From Sipunculus nudus (Eukaryota; Annelida; Sipuncula; Golfingiida; Sipunculidae), in contig CM049308.1 of the NCBI GenBank assembly GCA_026874595.1, positions 16,552,001 through 16,616,000 of the forward strand: 64,000 bases of DNA. The letters run 5' to 3'. A program made the translations under genes and the position numbers. How positions within the stretch are numbered: position 1 is the stretch's first letter; every line of letters begins with the position of its first letter. This document shows, in pieces, positions 42,952 to 56,317 of the stretch. A model generated the notes under the pieces. It had not been told where the DNA came from. It was given only the letters and a program-made list of their open reading frames with translations, and made no database searches.

Positions 42952-45066
42952 TAGCGAACCTGTGAGCTTGTGCGATGGCGCAGCGTCGTCCGTCCGCCGT
43001 CCATGGTTGTGAGTAGGTTTACCCATGCTTTCTCAGAAACCGACGAGCTTGCAACTCCTAATTGCATGTAAGAATCGGTCACATTTCAGACTTTATCGGA
43101 TTAAGCTTATTTTTTTTGGTATCTGCATTAACTTAGATTTTATAGGGAAAAAACCTAAAAACCTTTAAAATCTTCGAAACTGTCCAGCCAAATTGTCCAA
43201 TATTTCACTGAAAAGTCCCAGAAACGATCTTTCCCAAGTTTGTTCGAGTGGATCAACTTCGGTGATTTTTGGCCAAGTTATATTGGAACTTGCACCTAGT
43301 CATTTGTTCAGAAAAGCATACTAAAATCAAAATCTCAGAAACGGCTGGAGCTATCATCACCAAATTTTATGCCAGTGTTGGACATATGAGGTTCATCTAA
43401 AATTGAGGTATTGGTGGCGCCACCTGCATCGGCCTTTTTGTACAGGGTTCATCAGTGCCTGTATCTTACTGAGAGCTACAAAAACATCCTCACTGAAACC
43501 ATTTGGCCAAATTGTTTAATATCGCACAGAAATGATCCTAGGGTAGTGCTTTCTGAATTCTGAACAATTGGTCTCTGTTCAATGATTTTTGGCGGAGTTA
43601 TGGGAAGCTGAATTTAGTCAAATTCCACAGGCCAGTGGCTACAAAGATCTTCTTCTAAAAAAACCACTGAGCCAGATTCTTTAATCTCACACATTTAGGA
43701 TCCTCAGATGTTGGTTATACAAGTGTTCAAATGGTTTAGGTTGATTACTTTTTGGCTGAGTTTCGGGAAGCTGAACTTAGCGAGTATGCTGTATCTACCT
43801 ATATGAGTTATAAACCTGCAAAACATTATTCGGCTGATGCTTCTGAAGCCAAATTGATGAATATTCTACAAGAATAATCCCCAGAATATATTCTTATAAT
43901 AATTGACTTTAATGGTTCCACATGAATGGAGGGTGAATTGAGTCGTTTTACCATACATGAAAGCAGTTACATCTAGCATGGCACCAATTTGTGTGCAAAG
44001 TCTTAATAATTGAAAGGTGATCCAAGGTAACATCGAATATGTTGAAATTATTGTTCATGAATGGCTGCTAATTTAAAAGAGTTTTATATATCATTTAAAA
44101 TTGCAATTTTTGAACATACAAGATCCAGCATTATTTTTAGCGAACCTGAGCAGCGTCGTGTGTCCGTTGTCCACCGTACGTTAACCCATGCTATCTGAAA
44201 AACTGTCAAAGCTAGCAGCGCCTAGTTTTATGGAAGTATCAGGCACATGTCAAACTACCAGACTGAGCTTATATAAATATCTGCATTGACCTAGATTTTA
44301 GAGGGGGAAAGTTAAGAACCTTTTTAAAATCGTCTTCTCTGAAACCGTCCAGCCAAATTGTTCAATATTTCACAGAAAGAATCTCGGAAACAATCTTTCT
44401 CAAGTTTGTTCGAATGGTTTTAGTTCAGTGGTTTTTGCCAGGTTACTGAAAGCTGAACTTAGTAATTTACCAAAAAAGCATACTAAAATTACAATCTCAG
44501 AAATGGCTGGAGCTATAGTCACGAAATTTTATGCAAATGTTGGTGATATGAGTCATATTTCATATTGAGGTACTGGTGGTACCACCTACATCAACCTTTT
44601 ACGAGCGTCATCGGTCATTAGTACATTAACCCATAATTTCTCAGGAATAGCAGGAGCAAGCATGCCCAAAATTTATGCAAAAATCTGTCACATATCAAAT
44701 GTGGGATTGAGCGTTTTGTGGCGCCACCTGCATTTACTTTTATTTCACAGGGAAAAAGCTAAAAAAAAACTTTGAAAATCCTTTCTGAAATCCTTCAGCC
44801 AAAAACTCCAATATTTCACAGAAATTATCCCAGAGAAAAGCTCTCACATTTGTTCAAATGGTTGGGGTTTGATGAATTTTGGCGGGGTTACAGGAATTTG
44901 AACTAAGTCATTTTGCCAATTAAGCATACTGACATAACAATCTCAGAATCGACAGGAGTAAGCATTATCAAGTTTTGTGCAATTGATGGTCACATGACTC
45001 ATATTTGAAATTGCAATTTTTGTGGCGCCGCCTATGGTGAAACTGTCAAGCTGAATCATTCAATTT
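42952..45066 (+). repeat. Family C: complex tandem repeat with GCGAACCTG heads
   Basis: Heads TTAGCGAACCTG...GCAGCGTCGT with CCGTCC words at 42952 and 44137. Each is followed by AACCCATGCT-TCT, (A)AAAC-G-C-GAGCT and sub-units ending in GGTGGCGCCACC or a variant (43413, 44575, 44717, 45020). Phrases such as CAAATTGTTCAATATTTCAC recur about every 150-250 bases. No coding capacity. A truncated copy is at 18575. Confidence 0.8.
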
Positions 45067-45160
45067 TTAGCTCAGCTGACTATAAGTCATCTGAGCTATA
45101 GTCGTGGTCCTTTGTCCGTCGTCCGGCCGGCCGTCCGTTAACAGGGCACGTTTTGAAACC
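45067..45160 (+). repeat. Family A head, solitary copy
   Basis: TTTTTAGCTCAGCTGACTAT, AAGTCATCTGAGCTATAG, CCGTCGTCCGGCCGGCCGTC and TTAACAGGGCACG, abutting the end of the family C block. Confidence 0.8.
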
Positions 45161-46378
45161 GTTAGATCTGCGGATCCAAAATTTAGCATACAATTAGATG
45201 AAAATAAGTTATTCGCATAAATATAAGATCAGTACCTTAAATTTTGACCATGGCACTTTTTCCAGTAAGCACTGTTGTTGATTTAATTTTCAGATCATGC
45301 ACATATAAGGATTTCAGCTTTTATCTGAAATTTATAAGGAATTGACCAAAAACTTCAGCTTTTATTAAAGTTTTTATGAGACCATGGCACACCTAGTTTA
45401 TACTGAAGCCCCTCTATTAGTATCCTTATTGACCTTTCAGACTAATTATGCATGCTTGAAGCGAGGCATACCCTGCAGCCAACTCTTGGATGGCTTCAGC
45501 TGGATCTAACTGTCCAACCCCCCTCCTATAGTAGTTGTTTTGGCCAACAACATAACAATAAACAATTTAAAAAAAAGGTTGGTTTATAATAACAATTTTA
45601 AGAAAAATTAATTGAAAAGGAATTTTATAGTTGAAAAGTTACAGGGAATTACCTTTCAATTACTGATGTTTAATGAATCTTCCATGGATGGCCGAAAATG
45701 TATTTCAATAACATGCAGTCATCATAGGGTATTTTTCAATTCAATCATAAAGATTAATATGAAGCAAGTTATTAATAGACAAGGATGCAGTTGATTATTT
45801 CAAGGTTATTTCCAGGTGTTTAATTTGTTGGTTTATATTTATTACAAAATTTTAAAAAAATTGAAATATGTCAAAATTTAAAATATTAATCAGACAAGTG
45901 CTCATTTAAGATATCAATATGTTTGACTAATGATATTAAAACTCCTGGTTGTATCAGCTGTTACATGATACCAGGTAAATAATCAAAATTTATATTACTA
46001 TTTCCTTTATTTCAGTTAATAAAATTAAACATTCCCAACTCCGCTTCTTGTATGATATATTGGATGTTTTGATCCTTGGGTTATTATTAACACGTATGAA
46101 GTTTATAGCTGTGATTACTTTTCTTTTTTTCTGAAACGTGTTAAAAATAAAAATATTCATATGTTCAATTCAAATTTCCTGTTTGTGCTGTGGATTTAAT
46201 TTTCACTGCATGTACACATAAGCATTTCATCTGTTAAAATCTGAAATTTGAAACCAATTGATCAAAAACTGTAGATTTCATTCAAGTTTTCAAGCACCAT
46301 GTCTTGATTGTTTACATAACCGCTTCACTCCTGCCTCTGTGAGTGTCTGGGTCAGGCAGTAATTACCAGAGAGCCTCA

Positions 46379-46380
<2 letters not shown>
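45161..46380. other. Unassigned; partly related to 47640-48250
   Basis: Phrases in 45230-45780 (ATTTCAGCTTTT, GACCATGTCA-like words, TAACAATAAACAATTTAA, AAGGAATTT-TAGTT) recur in the same order at 47640-48250. The two stretches are copies of one segment about 600 bp long. No gene seen. Confidence 0.5.
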
Positions 46381-46445
<65 letters not shown>

Positions 46446-46491
46446 TTCTCCATGACAGTCTAGCTCTCTCTCTCTCTCTTGTTCTCTCTCA
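46381..46491. repeat. (CT)n microsatellite
   Basis: CT repeats of over 60 bases with CCTCTC and TTTCTC interruptions, then a second shorter CT run after CATGACAGTCTAG. The ORFs across it are artefacts. Confidence 0.97.
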
Positions 46492-46792
46492 CCCCTATGG
46501 CTCCCTTCCTCCCTCCACCCCATTCTGTTGACAGGTACTATAAACCAGATTAATAAGCTATAAATGTTGGTGCAATTTAGAAATGTGAGTTAACTAAAAT
46601 ATTCACATATATCTGTGATATTGTAAATGTAAAGTAACATTTTTAAAACTGGAAAAAATTGATATAAAAAAAGGAATTAATGCAAATATTGTTATTTTTT
46701 CTTGTCTCAGTAGAATGGGAATTAAAATTATTTGCTTTGTTTCTCCATCTTTCTGCCTGTTTTAAATATTTAATAATTATGAATACACTTTT

Positions 46793-46880
46793 TAGCTCAG
46801 CTGACTATTAGTCATCTGAGCTATAGTCGTGGTCCATTGTCCGTCCGTCTGTCCGTCCGTCCGTCCGTATATATGGCACG
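46793..46880 (+). repeat. Family A head with (CCGT)n
   Basis: AGCTCAGCTGACTATTAGTC, ATCTGAGCTATAG, then CCGTCCGTCTGTCCGTCCGT. About five CCGT units, then ATATGGCACGTTTTGAAACC. Confidence 0.8.
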
Positions 46881-47639
46881 TTTTGAAACCGTAAGACCTA
46901 GGAATCCAAAATTCGGCATAACGTTAGATGTCTCTGATTATCTCCTACCAAACCGAAAACTGGGTCTTTGCGACTTTGTTCCTTTGAGAAATTAAGGAAA
47001 AACCTCAATTTTTTATTAAAAACCTGTGGATTTTAATTTCACAGCTTTTGTTAGCATTTCACCAATTAACGCCAAAAATTTGAAACCAGTTGATCAAAAA
47101 CTGTAGATTTTATTCAAGTTTACTAGCACCATGTCACATATTGTTTACATCAAGCTAGTGTTATGCAGTTTGCTAGAGCTCAGCTCCCCAGCTTCAACTC
47201 TCAGTTCCTAAAATTTGGCATACAGTTAGATGTCTCCAAAATCCCCTACCATGCCAAGAATTTGTTCACTAGGACTTAATTCCTTCGAGATATTAATGAA
47301 AAACTTCATTTTCAGTAAAAAAAACGCATTGTTACACTTCAAGACTGCCTAATATCAAGACCACTGATCTGACTTTGATCATATATAATATATACATTTT
47401 ACTATACATTCGCTTTGCACATGCCAGAAATGATGTCAGTATTGCCTAATTGTTATAAGTTATGGGCCAAAACATAATGCTCTTTGTAAAAAATCAAGAA
47501 ATATATTAACTCCTTTAACAAGAGGTTTGCTGAAGCTAGAGATTTTTTGTCAGGGATGTAACATTATTTAATCAAGATTCAATTGAATACCCAAAATTAG
47601 TTCTGAATTTTTCAAATTTTATAAGTTATTAGTATAATT

Positions 47640-48250
47640 ATGAAATTAGTACCTTAAATTTTTACCCAAATTTGACTATGTCACGTTTGTTTCCTGTAAG
47701 CACTGTTGATATAATTTTTATATATCACGCACACAAAAGGATTTCAGCTTTTTAGTTTAGAAAGCTGAAAGAAATTGGCCAAAAATTGCAGCTTTTATTA
47801 ATGTTTTTTTAGACCATGTCAGACCCGGGCTTTCCCCAGCCCCTCTTCAGTCACATGTATGTTGACCTTGTTGACCTTTCAGCAAATTATGCACGCTTGA
47901 GGCAAGGCATACACTGGGGCAGCCAGGCAGCTTGTGGCCAGCCACAGTTGATCCAGGTGTCAAACCCAACTCATCTAATAGTTGTTTTGACCAACAACAT
48001 AACAATAAACAATAAATTAATAAATTTTTATTGGTTTTTAATAACAAATTAAAGAAAAAATTAATAGAAAAGGAATTTGTTAGTTTATGAGGAACAGGAA
48101 TTTAACTTGCAGTTACTGATGATGTAAGAATCTTGTATGGATGGATAGAATGTCACGTATTCCAAATAAAACCATGCAGTCACCTATGGTATTTTTCAGT
48201 TCAATTTTAATGATAAAAAAATAAATATTATTATTCATCACTAATCATTA
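47640..48250 (+). repeat. Second copy of the segment at 45230-45780
   Basis: Shares ordered phrases including CCAACAACATAACAATAAAC, CATGCAGTCA and TATTTTTCA(G/A)TTCAAT with the earlier stretch. The separation is about 2.4 kb, so a large direct duplication or two insertions of one repeat. Confidence 0.6.
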
Positions 48251-49936
48251 GGGATCATATGAAGGAAATAAATGATAGACAAAGCTGCGGTTGATAATAT
48301 TAATCTAGATTCCTACTGTGTCTTGTGTGTAGATTGATGTGAAAGTAGTCCAAAGTGAATATATTACATTTATTTTTTAATATAAATAAAAGCCATAAAA
48401 CCAGGTACTTATGATTATTATTTAAATTTGTGAATTTTGTATATTCTGGATTCTCAACATCATTGTTTGACTAAAACTGAATAAATACCAGACATTGTGC
48501 GAATACTTTGCAATATGGATATGTACTCCATTATAAAATTTCTTGCATAAAATAAATAATGAAAGTATTTGAATACCAGTGCAAATACTTTCAAAATGTA
48601 TTCATTTTAAAAAATCATATGATTCTCTTATTATTTTAATAATATTATATTTGGCACAATATTTGTTATTAATTTTAAATAAATAAACTCATATTTTATG
48701 TGCTGCTTATAAGTTATATGGCTAAGTCAAAATCTGTGTGACAATAGCACTCCATTTGTTAATGAAATAAATGAAATCAATCCTTTTTCCTGTCTCTTAA
48801 GATACTATCAAAACCATACATAAGCTAAACAACAACAACTCATAATACAGCTTATATTTATTACCACACAAAACCACCATGTGCCTCATTTCCATATCAT
48901 ATTTTTTTATCATATATAATAATTGAGCGCCGTGACCCATGGGTCCCTTGTTTTTTTTTCTTGTGAGCACTGTTGAATTAAATTTCATATCCTGTATGTA
49001 TATGCAAGGGCGTTGCAACTCCCACCATCCCCTTCCCCCACCCCACTGAGTCCTTGCTCCCTGGCACTGTGAACAATAGTTATATTGCTATAGCATAAAA
49101 TTTAATAATTTAAGAAAATATATACAGAGAGACAGGGGCGTTGTTACTCCCATCGTAACACCCCCCCCCCCCACACACACACACAAAAAGTGTGTTTTGT
49201 ATATATTTATGACTTGTATTAATTGTAAGCATGTGTGTACGTGATTCGTTTGAATGGAATGTATATGCTTTGTGCTTGTCCAAATATCTACACTATGCAC
49301 CAATATGCAATTACCCTTTATATATCAATAATGTGCCAATCCATTTCAATTTGGCCGAGTAATAGCAACGGGTCTGGTCGTCAATTAGCAAGGCACAAAA
49401 AAAGTTCTTGCTGAATATCTGGACAGATTTTGGTGAACTCTCCTTGCAAATAAAGATCAGGTCACTGATTTATATCCTACGAGCTAGGCAGCGAAAAACA
49501 TGATTTTCAGCCCTTTGGAAGTCGTGTTCAATGCTATTGAAAATAAATTCTCGATCGAACGACAAGTAAAATGTTTAATTTGTTTACACATATAAGCTTG
49601 CCTGCATGCATACAGTATTGGCCATTTAGGTTCTTAGAAATGTTACCAAGACTAAATTGTTCGATTTCACGGCAGTTCATCCATTTTGAGAAAAATTGGC
49701 TACAGATGCTCCAATATGTCAATGAATAGGCCTAATGCATGGATCTCCTCATGATTTACCATGCTTTTTCATCATGGATGGCTTTTTCTGTTGTATGTGA
49801 CTAATGGTGCTACCTATATTTTAATGGTTTTATGAGGAAATTCAGGATTGATCTTTAGACTAGGGGCCCACTCGAAAATTCGAAATCGGTTTCGGTCCCG
49901 GGAAACCGTTAACTTTATAATTGCGAAACCAAAACT
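48251..49936. other. Unassigned intergenic DNA
   Basis: C runs at 49159-49172, with GGGCGTTG phrases at 49012 and 49136 (a short direct repeat of AGGGGCGTTG(C/T)AACTCCCA type). No gene recognised. Confidence 0.4.
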
Positions 49937-49992
49937 GGTTTTGGCGAAACTGCGAAACCATCTACGGAGATGGTTTCGGTATCGCCAAAACC
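49937..49992. repeat. Strong 56-nt inverted repeat
   Basis: GGTTTTGGCGAAAC and GCGAAACCATCT are matched by AGATGGTTTCGGTATCGCCAAAACC, with a loop of about four bases. The arms differ by one substitution and a 2-base insertion. CCACTCGA words lie on both flanks (49867 and 49995), suggesting a larger symmetric element. Confidence 0.8.
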
Positions 49993-50049
49993 ATCCACTC
50001 GATAATTATACTGGCATGGTGGCGGCATTGGGTCCTATATAGGCCTACA

Positions 50050-51236
50050 TGCGAGAGTTGAACTCGGCACTCGAATTTTTTACTTTTGATGATAAAATTA
50101 TATAAGCATGGGGAATCTGACGGACCCATTGCCCGGTCATCGTGGGACGTTCCACACTGCCAGAATCGTACCCACAAGAAAACGACTGGTTAGGGTTTGT
50201 GATTAAGAAATCCATTCTCCACAATGCACAGGACCTTCTAAATACACCAATGGCGTTGATATAAATGTGTTGAAGGGCGTAGATATACACCATTGAAACA
50301 TGTTAGATGTCGTTTCAAGGCATATTACGTGCCCATGAATGTTTATTGTCATTCGGACTCGGTGAATTAAGTAAAATCTAGTAATCATGCGTATGTTTAG
50401 AGCGAAAAGAAGCCCTTTTCTTGTATTGTGACAAAGAGTGATTGAAAAGTTTGACGTTTGAGATCATTAGTCCCAGCCCTCCAAACAATCCCAAACTGGA
50501 AGAGGTTTGCTTTGGGTGGAAACGACCTCTGGCAGAAGGGTGTTGAACGTTCGAAGAAAATTTAGCAATGTAGTTTTTTTTTAAATATGACAACATTGGC
50601 AAATGTTTGCATGATCAGTCCTTTTTTAGTGTAAATCCATATCAGATACTCCATAAAAATGCACGGAATACTGAAATTGACCATGCATAACCTTTTTAAA
50701 TGCCAAACATTTATGAGGAACCTTAACTAGACAGTAAATTTTGTTAATTTAGTTCTCTGCATGTGTCTATATTAAGTGTGACTGACTGTATTCAGATCAA
50801 TTTCGCTCAGTTGTTAAATAGGATTTTGAATAATGTTAAATAATGTTGGGAATTTTTTTCCTGAATAAAGTTCTGATCATAACCTTCTTAAGAGACTAGT
50901 GGTGCCACTTTAATTTTTAAATCATTTCACGCAAAATTCAGGAGTGATTTTAAAAATCTCTGCTGAGCGTCTTTGTCTCTGAATATAATACCTCACTTTT
51001 TAATATTACTCTGAGAAAAAGTTACGGCCATTTCCAGGTCATCATTAAAATTTGAATTAAATCAGGTGAACCAATTTTATAGAAGATGTGACTACAATGT
51101 GAATGTGTCTTCGTTCCATTAAAAAAGATACAATCATAGCATTAATTCACTTGATCTAAGAGTAATTGGGCCTGTTGTGGACAGGGTTTTATCCATGAAA
51201 CTATAGGTTTTATGACGTGCGAGTGTGTCTTATGTA
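50050..51236. other. Unassigned intergenic DNA
   Basis: Short ORFs on the minus strand only; none has a recognisable domain. Confidence 0.4.
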
Positions 51237-52410
51237 ATTGTATCCGCCAAAACAGAGTTTTGCGGATACTATGTTTTCAGCCCACCGCCGCCGCGGCCGC
51301 CGCGTAGGTGTCCGGAGAACTCCTCTGTAACCGCTGGGCAGAATTTTACGAAACCCGGGATTATGTTCGGGTCACATGTGAACTGCTGCGCCCCGATTTT
51401 GTTTTGACCTCTGACCTTTCCTCTGCGCTCTGCGTCCGTTTGTGCGTCTGTTTCCACACATAAACCCACATATCTCGGGAACCGTTTGACCAATCAGGAA
51501 AATTTTTTTTGCACAAATGTAGCACTTGGTGAGCTTTATAACATACACAAAAAATGGTGGCGCCACCTGCAACCATGTTTGCACAGTGTCCATCTGTTCG
51601 TCTGCCTTGGGTTAAAATCACTCATATCTCTGCAGTGGTTTGACTAATTCACCTGAAATTCGGCATGCGTATACATCCTGGATAGCATTTCTGATTTTAT
51701 GACAGGTGGCGCCACCTACATTCACGTTTACGCTGCAGACATCCAAGCTCATATCTCGGGAACCGTTTCACCGATTCGGCCAAAATTTTGCATGTGTATA
51801 GATCTCATATAGCTCTTTATCATACGCAAAACTGGTAGCGCCACCTGCAACCATTTTTGCACAGCATTCGTCTGTTTTTCGGCCGTGGGATTAAATCGCT
51901 CATATCTCGGCAGTGGTTTGACATATCTGCCTAAAATTTTGCAGGTTAATACATCCTGGACAGCTCTCTTGATTTTATGACAGGTGGCGCCACCTACATT
52001 CTAGTTTATGCTGCAGACATCCAAACTCATATCTCGGGATCCGTTTGACCGATTGGGCCAAAGTTTTGCATGTTTATAGATCTCACATAGCTCTTTATCA
52101 TACGCAAAAATAGTGGCGCCACCTGCAACCATTTTTGCACAGCGTCCGTCTGTTTGTCTGGCACGGGCTAAAATCATTCTTATACATGTAGTGGTTTGAC
52201 TTATCTGCCTTAAATTTTGCATATGTATACAACTTGGACAGCTTTCTGGATTTTGTGGTAGGTGGCGCAACCTACATACACATTTCGGCTGCAGACATCC
52301 ATGCTAATATGCAACACTTCACTCTATTTCCCCTTGCCACTCAATCCATGCCTCACTTCACCCGTTCCACTCTGATTTAGGCGGATACATGTAGTCGCTT
52401 GTCGACTACC
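51237..52410 (+). repeat. Family D: hairpin-headed tandem repeat with GGTGGCGCCACC
   Basis: Starts TGTATCCGCCAAAACAGAGT and TTTGCGGATA, a hairpin (TATCCG-CAAAAC arms with one bulge). A CpG-rich CCGCCGCCGCGGCCGCCGCG follows, then half-units of about 140 bp. CATATCTCGG-type phrases are at about 51470, 51616, 51753, 51900 and 52029, alternating with GGTGGCGCCACC at 51556, 51705, 51983 and variants at 51838, 52123, 52262. It ends near GGCGGATACATGTAG at 52380. Confidence 0.82.
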
Positions 52411-52716
52411 CGTATTCTAGTTTAACCTATACATTTAAAACGCGTTAAATATTGACTTTTTACTTTATATATCTAATATTTGATAATCGGTTCTTGATCA
52501 TATAACCAAAGACCTATGTCTGATATCCTTTGCCTATGATGTCTTCTAAAAGCGTTTTTAGTTTCTGACCACCTGGATTTTTGTTAAACTAACTGATATT
52601 AATGTGAAACGGCTTGCATCCAAAAAATATTTGTAATTTCCCTAACTAAGATATACTGAAAGCTGCTACCCCGTAAATGATATTATATATGATATTATAA
52701 GGTGGAGTTTATCTTT

Positions 52717-52774
52717 AGTAAGTATATAAGATTGTATGGACCAGTAGTAAGTATATAAGATTGTATGGACCAGT
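52717..52774 (+). repeat. 29-bp direct duplication
   Basis: AGTAAGTATATAAGATTGTA plus TGGACC occurs twice back to back with a period of 29. Confidence 0.9.
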
Positions 52775-55700
52775 AAAGGTGACCTCGCGTTGTCATACAC
52801 AGCAGCCGAGATAGATAGTAATTATAGAATGAGATTGACAGAACAGCTGCAAGTGTGCCAGCGGTCAGTTATATTGGGGCGCAAGGTGTTTAAAAGTTAT
52901 GGGTATGACGTCAATCGGCAGCAACCTGCATTCCTTGGTACCAGGTAGCCACTGGCGCACATTTGGCCGTGGTCAAGACTGAAGGTACAAGTGGACTAGT
53001 CTAACGAAGGGTTGCTAGCATTTTAATGAGAATAAGATTAAAGTATAGATCAAAATTAAAATGGAGAAAGGATGTTTATGGTCATTAGGAATTACGGTAC
53101 GTTTTTGTCATTGTGTAATATAAGTAATAATGTAAAAATATTGGTATATACTGTAGGTATAGAGTAAACCTCTCACCCCAATTTCTTATAATGAGGTGAA
53201 GGTAACAGTTCGGGGAAGGCTACCGTAGCATTGCCTTTTTTGTGAAGGTCCAGTAGTTCCCCACATCAACAGAAATTATATAAGCTGTATAGTTAGAGGA
53301 TAGAGCCAGATTTCCTGTGAGCTCCTGAGAGTTCACGCGAGTCTCGCCACAAATTCTTTGACCAGCACTTAGGTTTCCTGGACCGCTCTAAGCCGGGAAC
53401 CGAGGTCTGGTCACGGAGTGATAATAATGTCGGACCGCCGGTTCAACAATTAACTGTGTGATCACCAAACTTCGTTCAGGATGGAATGAGAGAATACGCG
53501 TAAGGAGAGTGTGATGTGTGTCACCAGGAACGATTCCCCGACCTGGTGATAATCCTCACTGGGTGGCGACATGCTCATTGAATCCAATATGATTTCTTCA
53601 AATTTATGCTAATGTAACAACTGTAATATTGGTTTTATCCAAAATGTGGTCGGGTTATTATTAAGAATGATTATCTGGACATTTGACGACTGAATGACGT
53701 CATAGGAGAAACGTAACCGTAGATCTGAACAGATACTGAACGAGTAGTTCGGACAGTCCAGTACCTTCAGTTTATGAGACAGAGTTTGAAAGTCACTTGA
53801 AAGTTGTGGGCAATTGTCTCCATTTTCTCATTAAGGTCATGGACATGTGTCCTGTGGGCATATGAGTGTGGGCGTTTGTGCAGCGATTAAATTCTTACAA
53901 GCGGCTTTGCGAAGGTTTATACGTTTGAGCTGCGCGGGCTTCAGTCCGGTGCCTCATAAATTCCTGTAAGAAAATAATTCTTTTATAATATTGCACTTCC
54001 AGTTGTTTTGATTAGTCATTGAATTTTAAATGGTAGTTAGGCTAAGCTGTCCCTTGTTAATTAATTGATGGGTAGGTTTCTGTAGTTTTCATTTATCTTT
54101 CATTTTATCGTGCATTACTTATTGTGCTATCTTAAGTTTCTGTTGTTATTTTTGTTCTGCCAGACTGACTGAGCCGATGAAGTGACACTGGATAGCAACC
54201 AGATGACCATTTTGATTCAACAAGCACGGAACTACAAATGTGAATTCCTGTGTTCAGCGTTTCTGCCATTCTGCGCCCTCAACTGAACCGAACTAACTTC
54301 GCCAGGGGGCGTACAACATGCAAGGCGTCGGATGGTCGAATTTTGCATGAGCATATGTTTAAGCTGTAACTAATTTGTTATCACCCAATTATTGACTGAC
54401 TTGCGTCTGTGTCTTGTGAGGGGCTTTTAAGCTATTTTCCATTAGTATATTAGATATATTCGGCGAACACCCTTTCAAACAAAGTCAATGTTTTTTTTCT
54501 CCCAATGAATACTGTATAGTTTGGGGTCAGACGTTGATGTAATTGTTTTTGAAAAAGTGTGATAAATGTTTATTACCTTGACGATATTTAACTCAAACTA
54601 CTAATTCAGGGTATTCCGTTACTTTGCACATGTTCATAGAATTGTTTGGCTTATTAATACCAGCGACATCTGGTGGTTGGAAGGGAAACTCCATGGGTAT
54701 AGTATCAGTGAACCCAGGATTGAGGGGAACGTTTAGTGCTCATAATGCTGCACGTTAGTAAAATAACAATTTTCACACGATTGTTTGTGTATAATTACAA
54801 GAATCTCTTCATTGTGTAAACGTGGCTTAAGAGTGCTAATTCGCTTATGTAGATTAGACATGTAATTAACGTCACCTATCTTGAAACTAATTTGATGGCG
54901 TTGGACACGAGGCTGTTGTTTCTGTTTGATTCAGTCGTGATATTAAGTAGAATTAAAACTTCCTGCTGTATGCAGACACATTGCATCATTTTATTATAAG
55001 TCTCGTCAGTTATGTCAAAAATTTCATTGTTGGCCTGAATTTTTGTGCATTTGTGTGTTGACCTTTTTTCGTCATGTTTTAAGAGTCGCCAGGAAAAGTG
55101 GAGTTTTTTCCCCTTGGCGTTGTTAGTAAATTAAGACGTATTAATTGAGATTTCTCTCTCAGATTATGTTCAGTTTAACCATCTTTTTTTTTCAATCATT
55201 CCCTATCTTTTTATAACTCCACAAGGCGGCGAGGTAATATGCTTTCTATTTCTTTGTAGGTTTTTTATACTTCGTTATTTTTATTAGAGACTTTATGAAC
55301 GAATTTAAATGGTATTCTGTGGCGGTTAGGGTAACCCCCAAGGATCACAATAACATGTATTTAATTAATAATCTACATTAATGTGAGATAAGGCAATTTC
55401 TGGATCCCGGCCATGGGCCCGGGGCTTTTCATTGTTATATTATGGGACGCCCTTGTTCTGGAGCTGAACTACCTGTGATCCTGGCAGGGGTTGGTAAACC
55501 GTGACACAAATAAAAGTTTGATTTTGATCCTGGAGGAGGTACACTTATCTAATTTATTAACTAAGGTTAAATATCTAGTTCATTAATGAATAACAAATTA
55601 TCTTGTGATTTTTTTTTATTTCAGTCCAATTTTCCTTTTAGGACCAAAATGTGACGTATTCTCTCTCTCTATCTCTCTCTCTCCCCTAGAAATATCTGTA

Positions 55701-56317
55701 TGTGCATATTTAGTGCAAGTGTGTTTATTATAATATATCATTCCTCATTAATTACAAATGTACCTTTTATTACAAAACAAAACAAAAAACTTTATACAAC
55801 AGACGCATATGCAATGTTTTGTAATGTTAATATCAATGTTTATACGAGAAGAGGTTTGTTGTAAAATGATTGGCAGAGCTTGAATGATAACCGGGGCACT
55901 GCACATGCATGATTTATCCAAATGGGTGTTCTGTCAGGTATGTGGTGTAGACTAATTAAAGTACTATTGAAAATATATGTTTCTTGTCTGTCTTAAACGT
56001 ATGTGCATGTGTATACTGATTTCAATTTATAGTCCTCATCCGGCTGAACAAAGTATAAAGTTCATGTGAACGCTCCTCACACAGCGGTTATACACAGCAG
56101 TCGTCCCAGACATCGTCTCGTGTAACCGCTGCCTTCTATTGCAAGATTCTCTGGGCAAGAACGTTCCACAACCAATAAATAAATATAAAAACAATAAACC
56201 AATAAATGTTAATCTAGCAGCCTTACTCAACAAACAATGTAACGGACTATGAAGTCCAATATCTATTGATGCGGCATTATAACAAGCCTAACTATGGCTG
56301 GGCAGATGATTGTCCAG
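52775..56317. other. Unassigned intergenic DNA
   Basis: Less AT-rich than the rest, with a run at 53200-53600 and 53700-54350 that looks like decayed transposable-element sequence, but no domain could be read. 55415-55430 has GGCCATGGGCCCGGGGC. A CT tract lies at 55661-55684. No gene is called. Confidence 0.35.

Noticed and set aside
46290..46531. Arg/Glu- and Ser/Leu-rich ORFs
   Set aside because: Both are the (CT)n microsatellite read on opposite strands.
51269..52270. Minus-strand ORFs with AGGATIF-type repeats
   Set aside because: They are translations of family D sub-units around the GGTGGCGCCACC palindrome, not genes.
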